Shown piece by piece: positions 36,120-46,262 of a DNA stretch of 64,000 nt. The notes beneath the pieces are model-generated. The model worked only from the letters and a program-made list of their open reading frames with translations, did no database searches and had not been told where the DNA came from. The DNA comes from Ochotona curzoniae (taxonomy: Eukaryota > Chordata > Mammalia > Lagomorpha > Ochotonidae): contig NW_024467083.1 in assembly GCF_017591425.1 (NCBI RefSeq), positions 13,817,001-13,881,000 on the forward strand. Direction: 5' to 3'. Numbering within the stretch: the first letter of the stretch is position 1; each line of letters starts with the position of its first letter. The position numbers and the translations under genes were made by a program.

Positions 36120-36969
36120 ATTTACACTTTAACCTTTTTATTGGGTTTATTTTTCATCCTTTATATTGAGGTGTAATAGCATGTAATATTTTGATTTCAT
36201 AAATTCTGATTTATGGATATACTTACCCTTTATTGTATTTGAGACAACATATGTATTACCACAAAGCTTTCTTTTACCCTTCTGCAATCTTGTTAGTTCT
36301 ATTCATATCTCAACCACTCTTCCAAGAAAGTGGTGTTCAGCTTTCAAATACCGTATATGTTACTCCACAATTATGGAATAAATAGAAAATGGAATCATAC
36401 ATGCATGGGTGTATTTTGTCTGGATTATATCATTCAAGGTAATTTTGTGAGATTTTTCTTACTGGTGTTGACATCAATACTTCTGAAAGATTTTTTAAAT
36501 TAATATAAAGAGAATAGATTTGATGGGCACAATTCAGAAATAACAATCCTTCCCACTGTCTGCAGTTCCCTCTGCTTGCTCCTTCCTTCCTTTCTTTATA
36601 TGTAATTTAGTCCACCCTATAATCACAGCTTTAACTTAGCACTTACAGTATTATTCAACAAGTGAAACATTAGAAACAGCACAGTTCACAATATAAACAA
36701 GGGTCAAAAGCAACAAGCAGATAACAAGATGTTCATTCTATTTCTACACATTTTTGTGTTCTACATTAATTCTCATGAGTCAGAGAAAACATATCTGTCT
36801 CTTTGGTATTCACTTAATTCACTAAATATAAAGGTTGCCAGATGCATTCCACAAAATACAGGATTTTATTCTTTTATGATTGAGTAATATTTCATTATGT
36901 ATATACCATATTTCTTCATTCACTTATATGTTGTTGGATATCTGGAATAAATTCATATATTCCTTAAAT
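36120..36969 (-). mobile_element. L1 3' part, reverse, left segment
   Basis: 36170-36490 resembles old L1M antisense sequence ('aaaatggaatcatacatgca', 'attttgtctgga'). 36740-36960 resembles lagomorph or rodent-type L1 3' antisense sequence ('ttaattctcatgagtcagag', 'ggtattcacttaattcacta', 'gagtaatatttcattatgta'). A junction near 36490 suggests a younger L1 inserted in, or lying beside, an older one. Confidence 0.68.
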
Positions 36970-37302
36970 TTTTAAAAAATATTTAATTTAATTTATTTTT
37001 ACTTGCAAGAGTTACAGAGAGAAGGACAGAAAGAGAAAGAAAATTCTTCCATTTACCAGTTCACTCCCCAGTTGGCTGCTTGGTTGGAGTTAAGCTGATC
37101 TTTAGCCAGGAGCCAAAGACCTCTTCTGGGTCTGCCAACTGTTTGCAGGGGCCAAGGCACCTTGGGCTGTCTTCTGCTGCTCTTCCATGGTGTCAGCAGG
37201 AAGCTCGGTTGAACGTGGAAAAACTGGGACATGAACCAGTACCCCTATTTGATCCTGGGCCTTGAAGGTGGAAGGTAATGAGCCACAGCACTGGACCTGA
37301 AC
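36970..37302 (-). mobile_element. Old CSINE interrupting L1, reverse
   Basis: Reverse copy containing 'ccagttcactccccagttgg', 'gggccaaggcaccttgggct', and a head with 'actgggacatgaaccagtac'. L1 motifs resume on the right about 70 bp later in the same order, so this SINE split the L1. Confidence 0.87.
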
Positions 37303-37761
37303 TCATATCTTAGTAATCATGACTTGAGTTGAAAATAATGTGGGAGTGCAGATAACTTTTTCATAGGCTAATTTGATGATTTTGTTTGTGTAAATTCCTA
37401 GAAGTGGGATGACTGGGGAATACAGTGAATCTATTTTCATATTTCTAAGGAATATCTAAGGAATAACTGTCTTTCATAATGGTTATATTAGATATGTTTC
37501 CACCAAAAGTGTATTAAGTACATTCCTCCTACATCCTCTGCTGCATTTATTATTATTATTTTTAAATTTTGGCTGATAGCCATTTTAACTGGGGTGAGGT
37601 GAAACTTGATGCTGGCTTTTATTTGCATTTCCTTCTTGGTTACCAGTCCAGATCATTTTTTGACATGCCTGTTGGGTATTTTTATTCCATTCCTTGAAAA
37701 CTATATCATTTGTGCATTGCTTAATGAAATTATTCGTTTTGCTGCTGTTGAGTTTCTTTTT
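37303..37761 (-). mobile_element. L1 ORF2 3' region, reverse, middle segment
   Basis: Clear L1 antisense landmarks: 'ttcctagaagtgggatgact' (about 37396-37415), 'ccattttaactggggtgagg' (about 37581-37600), 'tttgcatttccttcttggtt' (about 37622-37641) and 'gacatgcctgttgggtattt'. On the minus strand this is the 3' part of ORF2, downstream of the reverse transcriptase. The frame is broken. Confidence 0.78.
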
Positions 37762-38088
37762 TTTTAAGATTTATTTATTTTTATTGGAAAGTCAGATATA
37801 CAGAGAAAAGGAGAGACAGAGAGGAAGGTTTTGCATCAGTTGATGCACTCCCCAAGTGACCAAAAATGCTGGAGCTGCGCCGATCCGAAGCCAGAAACCC
37901 AGAACCTCTTCTGTGTCTTCTACAGGGGTACATGGTCCCAAAGCATGGGTCATCCTCGACTGCTCTCCCAGGCTACAGCAGGGAGCTAGATGGGAAGCAG
38001 GTTTGCTGGGATTAGAACTAACACCCATATGGGATCCTGGTGCATGCAAGGCAAGGACTTTAGATGCTAGGCTACCAAACTGTGCCCA
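37762..38088 (-). mobile_element. CSINE interrupting L1, reverse
   Basis: Full-length reverse copy with little-decayed tail complement 'aagatttatttatttttatt' and B-box complement 'ggattagaacta'. Younger than the SINE at 36.97 kb. Flanks 'tgttgagtttc' and 'tgttgagctgt' hint at a short decayed target-site duplication. Confidence 0.93.
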
Positions 38089-38430
38089 AATGTTGAGCTG
38101 TTTATGTAAGTTAAAACATTCAAATATTTGACAAAATGTTACGTTTTTGTTTCATGGTCAGGAGGCTATACAGCTTATCATAACCCTTTACTGTTACATT
38201 TGGTTTATGTAAGTAGTTGATTAGAAATCTTGACCTATCCTAAAAAAACACCTATGAGTTAGTTAACAAATTATCTTATTCATCAGTCATATTTTATTCA
38301 AATGTCTTGTTAATTGGGAAAAGTGAAACCGGCATTCTGTGTAAGTGGATTAAGCAACCTTTCTCTCATATTCTGTATCAGAGAGTTTATTGGACCCAGT
38401 CCCAGTTACTTTGTTTCTGATCTACCTGTT
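38089..38430 (-). mobile_element. L1 fragment, reverse, right segment
   Basis: Weak continuation of the L1. 'Ggacccagtcccagttactt' with 'ttctgatctacctgttagtt' (38393-38435) parallels the antisense L1 motif 'tctattctgttccattgatc'. The middle part is too decayed to align by eye. Confidence 0.45.
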
Positions 38431-38439
38431 AGTTAATGT

Positions 38440-38622
38440 GCCTAGGAGGCATTAGATAATAACTCAAGTACTTAAGTTCATGCCACAATGTGGGAGAATT
38501 GGATAGAGTATCTGGCTCCTTGCTGTGCTGCCATCTGGGAATGAAGCAGGCATCTGAAGACTTCTGCCTCTTTCAGTAGCTTTCCCTGTCTTTGTCTATG
38601 CCTTTCAAAAAAAAAAAAAAAC
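38440..38622 (+). mobile_element. Old CSINE 3' part
   Basis: 'Tctggctccttgctgtgctg', 'ctgggaatgaagcaggcatc' and 'ctatgcctttc' plus a poly(A) run (about 38608-38621) give the 3' half of an old C-repeat. The 'gcctttcaaa' ending is like rabbit-type older copies. Confidence 0.65.
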
Positions 38623-38821
38623 TCTAAAAAGAGAATGGGAGTAGAATTTCAAAATCTGTCTTACAGGAGCTAAAACTATCGCATTTCTAGGAGTCATATC
38701 GACAAAATTTATTGGCCAGGATTTTACTTGATTTAGAGTATGACTTAAAGGACTAACTTGTTATGAATATTTTTGAATGAACATGTAAATAAATAAATCT
38801 TGATGGAGCGATGAGATAAAC

Positions 38822-39130
38822 CTTTGATACGAGAATCTATAATCATGGGGTCCATGGCCCTGGTATCTTGGCATGGGTGCCATTTGGTGTCTAGGTTTCT
38901 CCACTTGGATTTCAGCTTGCTGTTAATGGCCTTAGGAAGCAGAAGATGGTGCAAGAGCTGAGTGCTTGCTCCCAGGGGATAGAGCCAGAAGAAGCTCATG
39001 GTTCTTTGGTTTGTATTGGCCCAGTTCCAGCCACTGTGGCACTGAGCAAATGAGCCAGAAATGGAAAATCTCTCTTGGTCTCTCACATTTTCTGTAACTC
39101 TACCTTTCAAATAAAATAAATCTTTTTAAC
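38822..39130 (+). mobile_element. Old CSINE-type SINE
   Basis: 3' half clear: 'cagaagaagctcatggttct', 'ttggcccagttccagccact', 'gtaactctacctttcaaata' and an AATAAA tail at about 39105-39123. The head is unrecognisable. The 'taactctacctttcaaat' end marks an older subfamily than the 11.6-kb copy. Confidence 0.75.
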
Positions 39131-39570
39131 AACTCTACAATTTCTACTCTAGATTGACTGAAAAAATGAAGTTTTTAACTAATAAATTTCTTATTGAAAG
39201 GAAGACCTGCAATAAAACATTTGGTAGTTGATTGTGAAAATAATCTAGTTAAAGGCAGAATGTCCTAATAAATGATAAAAGTCTAAAGAAATTATTGATA
39301 CAAATAAATTTTTAAATCCTGTATAAGCTATAAAAATATTTACAAAATACATTTTTAAATGTGACCATTACTGTGCAGTGTGAATCAATTTTCTTTTTCT
39401 TTTTGTCATAAATAGATTGAGAAATGAGTTCTTACTAAGGTTTCCATAGACTTGTAGATTTTAAAATTTGTATGACCTGAATTGACACTGAAGTGTCTTA
39501 AATAATTCTAGTATTTCTTGAAACCAAACATATTTTCATCTTCTATGATAGTCTATGGGAGCTCAGATTT

Positions 39571-39668
39571 TATATATATATATATAAATAAATATTTTAT
39601 ATAAATAAATATTTTATATATAAAATAAATATCAATAAATATAAATATATATATAAGTATATATATGA
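39571..39668. repeat. TA-rich low-complexity repeat
   Basis: TA dinucleotides and 'aaataaatattttata' units alternate for about 100 bp. The piece near 39586-39620 contains a near-duplicate of a 16-bp unit. Confidence 0.88.
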
Positions 39669-39778
39669 TCAATGTTTGTATAAAATATTGACATAAAGTT
39701 AAGACTAAAATAATCCCTCAATAGATTGCAGAACTAACACTTGTTGGCTGTGTCAACATCTTCCTATCTCAAAGTAGC

Positions 39779-39937
39779 ATGTCTCGCCAGCTTGTCTCCG
39801 GTGGTTCTTGCAGCCGAAGGCCACCTTCTGCCTCACCCTCGGTGACCTCAGGGCCTGCTGGCAGCTCTAAACCCCGAGGAGACTATCATCAAAAGTGTGT
39901 TTTTGAACAAAGGTTAATCTGGTTTAATAACATTTAG
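39779..39937 (+). other. Orphan GC-rich segment with 52-codon open frame
   Basis: From 39775 to about 39890 the DNA is clearly GC-richer than its AT-rich flanks and holds about five CpGs. An ATG at 39779 opens 52 codons ending with TAG at 39935. The first 34 residues are Ser-, Pro-, Gly- and Arg-rich (starts MSRQLVSGG), with coding-like composition; the last 15 are not. I do not recognise the protein. It could be a retropseudogene fragment, an exon remnant or an unlisted repeat. Confidence 0.35.
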
Positions 39938-40644
39938 TGAAGACATTATAAATGTGATTTATGGATAACCTAATAGCTTTTCCAGAAATCTTAAAGATAG
40001 AATTAATCAAGTTTTCTGAATCAAGCAGTGTCTAATGATGTGTATCTGAATGACTTTCAAAGGAAGCCACATGGTTGTGCAGAGTATTTCATTGGTAGAA
40101 ATATAGCCAGCAGGGAATGAAGAGAGTGATTCTGTGAAGTGAAAGTTTGTGAACTACCGAATTACTATGGCTAGTACACTGGGAAATAAAGCTATTCTGT
40201 TTTACAATACTTGGCATCTTTTAGGAAAGAAAATACTTATTTATGAGCTATGTATTGGTCTCTGATAACTGCTCTGTGGATATAGAATAAGAAGCTAAAA
40301 TGTTGGTAAACTTGGTAGAATTGGCCCAGGAGTGAACTCACAAACCAGACAGCATATGCCTCAGACCAAAGACAACTACTCTCCAGCCTTGCATTGCAAC
40401 AAATATTTTTGTGGTCTTACCATCTTGTGTGAAGCCAGTGATCTTTTTCTTCATTCAATTTTCTGTTTTGAATGTCAATTTTTATAATTAATGAACAAGT
40501 TGCTAGTTGATTTAAAAAAAAAAAAGACAACCTGGTTTCTATTTTTATTGTGCTTAGATATGGAAAGAAATTCTGTCCCAGGATAGATTACTTCCAAATT
40601 TATGACTAGATGAAGAAATTTTTGGCAGTGGTGAGTCTGATTAT

Positions 40645-40715
40645 ATATACGTATATATGTATATATTCATACATATACACATACAGTTATACATATTTAT
40701 ATACACACACACACA
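40645..40715. repeat. TA/CA microsatellite cluster
   Basis: Compound repeat: TATA units, CATA units, then a short (CA)n run near 40703-40712. Confidence 0.85.
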
Positions 40716-40972
40716 TATTTGGACTTTATGTTGTGAAGACTTTGGCCTAGACTTGATTTGGGCATCTTGGAGATCTCCAGTAAGATTTTGCATTTGTCAT
40801 GCTAAATGAGCATACATCTTTAGGGACTTGAGTTAAGACTGTTTATGCATTTAAATACAGACAGAATAAAAGTGTTTAACACTTTTATAAAAAAGATTCC
40901 TTTCTTTATAAAAAATGGATTTAGATTTTTGTTTTAATATCACCCAAGAGAACTGAGCTAAGGGGATACTGG

Positions 40973-40993
40973 TTTTTTTTTTTTTTTTTTTTT
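40973..40993. repeat. Poly(T) run without attached SINE
   Basis: Twenty-one T residues lie 17 bp left of the target-site duplication of the next SINE. It may be the tail complement of another, severely truncated reverse retroinsertion. Confidence 0.8.
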
Positions 40994-41009
40994 GTTTCCA
41001 ATTGTGGTG

Positions 41010-41024
41010 GTCAAAGAGCTTTTT
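41010..41024. repeat. Target-site duplication, left copy
   Basis: GTCAAAGAGCTTTTT matches 41356-41370 exactly. Confidence 0.93.
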
Positions 41025-41355
41025 TTTTTTTTAAAGATTTATTTTTATTATTTTTTCATTGGAAAGGCGGATATACAGAGAGGAGAGAAGAGAGGAAGAT
41101 CTTCTGTCTGATGATTCACTCCCCAAGTGAGCGCAACGGCCAATGCTATGCCGGTCCGAAGCCAGGAGCCTCTTCCGGGTCTCCCACACGGGTGCAGGTT
41201 CCCAAAGCTTTGGGCTGTCCTCGACTGCTTTCCCAGGCCACAGGCAGGGAGCTGGAAGGAAAGCGGGGCTGCCGGGATTAGAACTGGCTCCCATATGGGA
41301 TCGCGGGCGTGCAAGGCGAGGACCTTTAACCACTTGCGCCACCGCGCTGGGCCCT
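41025..41355 (-). mobile_element. Young CSINE, reverse
   Basis: Same young subfamily as the copies at 11.6 and 14.5 kb: it shares 'gtgagcgcaacggcc'-like and 'ctatgccggtccgaagccag' features and the single 'ggctcctggc' block. It has a 12-bp poly(T) tail complement and an exact 15-bp duplication. B-box complement 'ggattagaact' carries one change. Confidence 0.96.
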
Positions 41356-41370
41356 GTCAAAGAGCTTTTT
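41356..41370. repeat. Target-site duplication, right copy
   Basis: Exact match to 41010-41024. Confidence 0.93.
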
Positions 41371-41814
41371 ACAGGGCACTTCGTTGTGTTCCTGTGAGAA
41401 GGTGAATCGTGGCTTGGTCCAATTTCTTTTTTGCAGTCATAGCCATGGAGTTTTAGTCAGAATACTCATAACATTAAACTGGACCTCACAGCAAATAAAA
41501 CTTAGTAAGATAAATACAACGTTTTAAAAGTAGGTCACTAAAACAATAATATTTACTAAGGAGGTAAAGGGAGATAACTTGTAGATGTTAAAATCTAGAG
41601 AATGAAATGATTATGTATGTGAATGAGTGTTTTCCTACTGTCTGAAATTCTGTCCAGACCTCTCCCTTTTCACTTTACTTTTAAATTTGTACCCATAAAA
41701 ACTCAACAACATTTCTTCCAAGATCTTTCTGATCCCAGTATCTTATTGATCACTGTCAGATTTCATCATTGTCTCTACTGTCTTCCTCTGGAAATTTAAT
41801 AAATAATCTTGCTA

Positions 41815-42135
41815 GGGCCCGGCCTGGTGGCACATTGGTTAAGGTCCTCGCCTTGCACACCCGCGATCCCATATGGGCGCCAGTCCTAATCCCGGCAGCC
41901 CCGCTTCCCTTCCAGCTCCCTGCCTGTGTCCTGGGAAAGCAGTCGAGGACGGCCCAAAGCCTTGGGAACCTGCACTCGTGTGGGAGACCCAGAAGAGGCT
42001 CCTGGCTTTGAAGTAACTCAGCTCTAGCTGTTGTGGACATTTGGAGAATTAACCAGTTAATGTAACATGTTTCTCTTTGTCTCTCCATCTCTCTGTAAAT
42101 CTACCTTCCCAATAAATAAATAAGACATAAAAAAG
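41815..42135 (+). mobile_element. Mosaic CSINE: young 5' part, old 3' part
   Basis: Positions 41815-42008 are about 90% identical by eye to the young copy at 11638, including 'cagtcgaggacggcccaaag' and a near-consensus head. From about 42009 identity falls abruptly to roughly 60% ('gaagtaactcagctctagct', then 'taaccagttaatgtaacatg'), and the tail looks like old copies. I see no target-site duplication. Conversion or recombination between copies is the simplest reading. Confidence 0.85.
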
Positions 42136-42368
42136 AACACTGAGAAACAGTTACAACTTTTACATGAAATAAAATCACATTTGAAAAGGAAAAGGAATTG
42201 TGAAAAGAGGGATATTGCAGATAAAACAGACAAAATACTAGAAATCAAATATTCACTGACTCAAATTACATGTATGATGGGAGGATAAAACAACATACTT
42301 AGTGAGGCAGAGGATTCAGTATCTGATTTTAAAAAGGGTCTTTCAAAATAACTCAATCAGAAAATAAG
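42136..42368. other. Short unique spacer between SINEs
   Basis: AT-rich, no features. Confidence 0.5.
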
Positions 42369-42707
42369 GGTCCAGCACAGTAGCCTAGTGGCTAAAGTCC
42401 TCTCCTTGCCTGCGTTAGATCCCATATGGGCAATGGTTCTAATCTCAGTGGCCCCACTTCCTGGACAGCTCCCTGTTGTGGCCTGGGAAAGCAATCGAGG
42501 ACGACCCAAAGCCTTGAGACCCTGCACTCTTGTGGGAGACCCAAAAGAGGCTCCTAGCTCCTGGCTTTGGATCAGCTCAGTTTGGGAAATGAATCAGCCA
42601 CTGGGAAATGAATCATCAGACGGAAGATTTTTCTCTCTTTCCTCCTCTCTGTCTCTTCTCTCTGTATATTTTACTTTGCAATAAAAATAAATAAATCTTA
42701 AAAAAAG
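42369..42707 (+). mobile_element. CSINE with internal 19-bp duplication
   Basis: Full-length copy with good head and tail. In the 3' body TGGGAAATGAATCA occurs at 42583-42596 and again at 42602-42615, replacing the usual 'ccagccattgtggtcact' segment: a local deletion plus tandem duplication. Confidence 0.93.
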
Positions 42708-42720
42708 AACATATTGAAAT

Positions 42721-43045
42721 TGGGCTCAACATGATAGCTGAATGGCTAAATCCTTGCCTTGCATCTACCAGTATCCCATATGAGAGCTGGTTCTTGTCCC
42801 ATCTGCTCCATCCCCTTCGAGCTTGTGGCCTCAGAAATCTGTAGAAGACTCCCCAAACCAATGGGCCCTACATTCACGTGGCAGACTCATAAGAATCTCC
42901 TGGCTTCTGGCTTCAGATGTGCTATTCTCCGGCCATGTGGCCACCAGGGGAGTGAACCGGCTGAAGCAAGATCTTTCTCTTTATCTCTCCTTCTCTCTGT
43001 ATATATGCCTTTCCAATAAAAACGATACAAATAGTTTTTAAAAAG
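42721..43045 (+). mobile_element. CSINE-type SINE, tandem with preceding copy
   Basis: Starts only about 14 bp after the tail of the preceding SINE and in the same orientation. It is more diverged ('tcagaaatctgtagaagact' for 'tgggaaagcagtcgaggac'), so it is probably the older of the two. Confidence 0.9.
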
Positions 43046-43489
43046 AATATGTTTAAATTATTTAAGCCTATATGAAAATTATTTGTGCATTTTATTTGTC
43101 ATTTTAATGTACATAACTGCTATATATGTGCAGAGAATATTTTGATCTTTATAAAAAGTTGGTTTTTATTTCGAAAATACTCTCTGCTTTTGTGAAACAA
43201 TAGGGACTTGGTATAATACGTTTTCTATCAAGTCAGGACTCTAATCCCATCTGGAATCTGGGATACCACATACAAAAATTGATTTTTTATGATTAACTTT
43301 AACACATGGGTACAATTGGAGATTATTTCAAGTTGAAATGCAGTGAGCCTGCACAGACCAATGATTTGGTCCAATTCTAGGAGATGTATGACAATGTCAA
43401 ACTGCCAGATGCATTAAACAGCAATCCTTTTATTACCATGTGCAGAAACAATCCATTGTAAGAACTCAAATTTGGGCTGAGAGAATTAG
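43046..43489. other. AT-rich unique spacer
   Basis: No gene or repeat recognised. Confidence 0.5.
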
Positions 43490-43503
43490 AATTCAAAATT
43501 TAG

Positions 43504-43705
43504 GGCCCCGGCTTGGTGGCCTAGTGGCTGAAGTCCTCATCTTGAACATGCTGGGATACCATATGGGTGTTGGTTCTAATACTGGCAGCCCCGCTTCCCA
43601 TCGAGCTCCCTGCTTGTGGCCTGGAAAAGCAGTTGAGGACAGCCCAAAGCCTTGGGACCCTGCACTTTGCAATAAAAATAAATAAATCTTCCAAAAAAAA
43701 AAAAC
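43504..43705 (+). mobile_element. CSINE with large internal deletion
   Basis: Head and body run normally to 'ccttgggaccctgca' (about 43667) and jump directly to 'ctttgcaataaaaataaata', the tail. About 130 bp of the 3' body and CT-rich stretch is absent. The copy is bracketed by a 14-bp duplication with one mismatch (43490-43503 and 43706-43719), so its ends are intact. Confidence 0.9.
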
Positions 43706-43955
43706 AATTCAAAGTTTAGTAATGAAAATTAGAATTGAAAAATATTATAAGAGACAGATTTATGGAGGCGTTCAGTTGAGCTGTAACTAGATTTTGTTAA
43801 GACTTGGTTAGGTAGAGTAGAAGGCATAAATGAAGGTGGTAAGGTAAGAAGAGATGATAAAATTTTTGAAAATTATTTTTAAAAGTTCAAATTTCTCAAT
43901 AAAAATTTGAATAATGAGAAAATATTCTCAGAAACAAGTGAAGTATATAAAATGA

Positions 43956-44255
43956 TTTAAAAAGATTTATTTATTTATTTGAAGGTTATTGTTATAGAGA
44001 GAGAATCTCCGGTTGTTGGGTGCACTTCCTAACTAGGCTTAGACCTGCGTGAAGCCATGAGCAAGGAGCCAGGGGCTTGTTCTAGGTCGCCTACACAGGA
44101 AGCAGTGACCAAAACACTTGGGCAATCATCTGCATTTTTTTCACGTCCTTTTTCAGGGCCCTGGACTGGAAACGGAGTCCCTATGTGACACCACTGGCGT
44201 CACAGGCCTCGGGTTGGACAGCCAAGTCACAACGCTGGTATTCAAACACAATCCT
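43956..44255 (-). mobile_element. Old CSINE-type SINE, reverse
   Basis: Diverged reverse copy: tail complement 'aagatttatttatttatttg', 'gggtgcacttcctaactagg', 'agccaggggcttgttctagg', and a disrupted head region with many substitutions. Confidence 0.75.
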
Positions 44256-44346
44256 GTGTGAACTTAACTTCTTACAGAAAGAAAATCTTTTCGTATCGTC
44301 ATGAAACAAACAGGAAACGTAGTTCCCTTGTTAATTGCTTACACTG

Positions 44347-44464
44347 TTAAAGGAATCATCCTATTAAGACATACAAGTTCATTATCTTGGTAAGCACTAG
44401 GTACAGTGTATCAAGATAATTGCTTTTAATGAGTTTCTATGTTTTAATAGGATGATTCCTTTAA
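44347..44464. repeat. 118-bp palindrome with 21-bp perfect ends
   Basis: TTAAAGGAATCATCCTATTAA at 44347-44367 is the exact reverse complement of 44444-44464. Inside, ACATA/TATGT, AA/TT, CATT/AATG and ATCTTG/CAAGAT continue the pairing with a few mismatches and an unpaired insert on the right arm. The loop is about 25 bp (gtaagcactag and following). Both ends carry TTAA. The form suits a small non-autonomous DNA transposon (MITE) or a hairpin RNA precursor. The ends do not match piggyBac, mariner or hAT termini that I know. Confidence 0.85.
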
Positions 44465-46039
44465 GTTTCCATGAAAAACCACGTGTCTATCATCCAATGA
44501 TTCCATATACATTTTGTCAGAAGTGTAACTTAATCATTTACTTCAAGTCTTCATCACTTAGAGCTTTGGAATTGATTAAAAATTGAGGTCAGGATAGAAG
44601 GAAGATGTGTGTTTACTTACAGAATACTAATCGCTAGAATGAATGCAAGGAAAGCTGCCCAGGCTTTCAGCTGGGTTTAAAGAGGAATAATGAATTGTTC
44701 TTCAAATATACCAGGTACAGAATGATATAGTATGATACAGTAATTTGGTAGAAAAAAAAATGTGGTGTGACTGTGTTTGAGACAGTTGGAGCAATGTTAA
44801 GGATTGCCAAGAAGTTCAAAAGAGACTGAGACTTGGTTGAGATTTCCTGCACTATGTCTGCCAGTTTTTGCACCGTGCAGGAATTACAAGGAGCAAGGGA
44901 AAGGCTGTGTTCTTCAGTGACAAGATTTTTTCCCGCAGAGTCACTTAGGGTTCAATACTACAGATGCACACCTTTTGTTTGTTTGTTTTTACACCGCTTT
45001 AGTGGCTTTTACCAGTATATTTAATTTGCTCAGTTCCTCTCTAAAATATGCTTTGAAATTAAGTTCGTTGATAAGTTCTGCTTGCCCCTAATTATCATGC
45101 AGAGAGCACATTCTGAATCAAGTTTCTGGCATAAAAATTACACTAAAATTCCAATTAAACAAAAGCTTCACAGTCATAATTTATTTCTATTGTTTAATTG
45201 ATTGTAAACTGTTGATGTTAATCTTCCAAACAATTTGTGTCATGTTTACAAACTTGGATGCAATGAATTCCTAAGGGTAGTGTTCGACTTTTCAATGTAT
45301 TCTCCTAGCATAGCTTTTAGTTAATTCTAGTGAAACAAATTGGGCTAATTACATTTTAAAGTTATGGTGGAAATCTCATTCTTTACTGGATTTTAAATTT
45401 AACATGAACGATCTCCCTTCCCAGGCTATAATATATTATTTTACACATGAATTGATCTACAAGGCTTTTCGTCAATGCTCCCACTCCTCTTTTCCAATTT
45501 CCACTCTGTCCTGTTTATACTGTGTAATTAAACTTGGTGAAGAAAACACAAGTTTTGAGGCAGTTTTCCAAACTCCACTATCAGCTATATTGAATACTAA
45601 TTATACACTTTCTGTCTCATTTTCTTCATTTGTTAAAGGAGAATGTCCATTTTTTTTACAGTAATTCAAACAGATGATGAATAGGTTAATCTAAAAATGG
45701 ACCAGGCATATCAAGAAACAAAATGGATCTTTGGTGTTGATGTTATATGTTTCACATTGTTTCAATGTGTTTATTCAGTTTACAGTTTTTGAATTTCTAT
45801 TTTTCATGAATCATAATCACAAGCATTTGCACAGATCCTGACAGTCAAAAAAACAAAAATCGTTATCTGTTTTTTCTCTCCTTGGCATTGTCTTTTGGAG
45901 CATCACAGTGAAATAATTTGCAAAGGTACTCCAAAAATGTTATAGAAAATGAAATTAAAAGACAAATTGATGTTCATATCACATTACACAAAGCCTGGAT
46001 TTGAGTCCTGGTTTTGCTTACAACTCTAGCTTCTTAATG
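44465..46039. other. Unique-looking sequence, no gene supported
   Basis: Frames up to 86 codons (45404-45664) lack recognisable domains. AT-rich. Confidence 0.5.
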
Positions 46040-46245
46040 ATGCACACGACGAGAGGCAGGTGGTGGCGTAAGGTTTTGGGTATCTGCCGTTCATGTATGA
46101 AACAGCTGGGGTTTCAGGAGCCTCACTGGAGCCTGGTAGAGCCATAACTGTATCATCCATTTGGAAAATGAACCAACATATGAAGGAGACGAATCTCTCT
46201 CTCTCTTCCCCTGCATCCCTTTCAAGTAAAACAGAAATCTCTGTA
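46040..46245 (+). mobile_element. Old CSINE-like SINE with deletions
   Basis: 'Ggtggcgtaaggttttgggt', 'tttcaggagcctcactggag', 'atttggaaaatgaaccaaca' and a CT-rich stretch (about 46194-46212) keep the family order, but the central body is missing. Confidence 0.6.
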
Positions 46246-46262
46246 TTTAAAACATTTCAAAG

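Larger units (their letters stand above)
39131..41009. other. AT-rich region with microsatellites and one GC-rich island
   Basis: No gene established. It contains the AT repeats at 39571-39668 and 40645-40715, the GC-rich segment at 39775-39890, and a 21-bp T-run at 40973-40993, listed or discussed separately. Confidence 0.55.
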
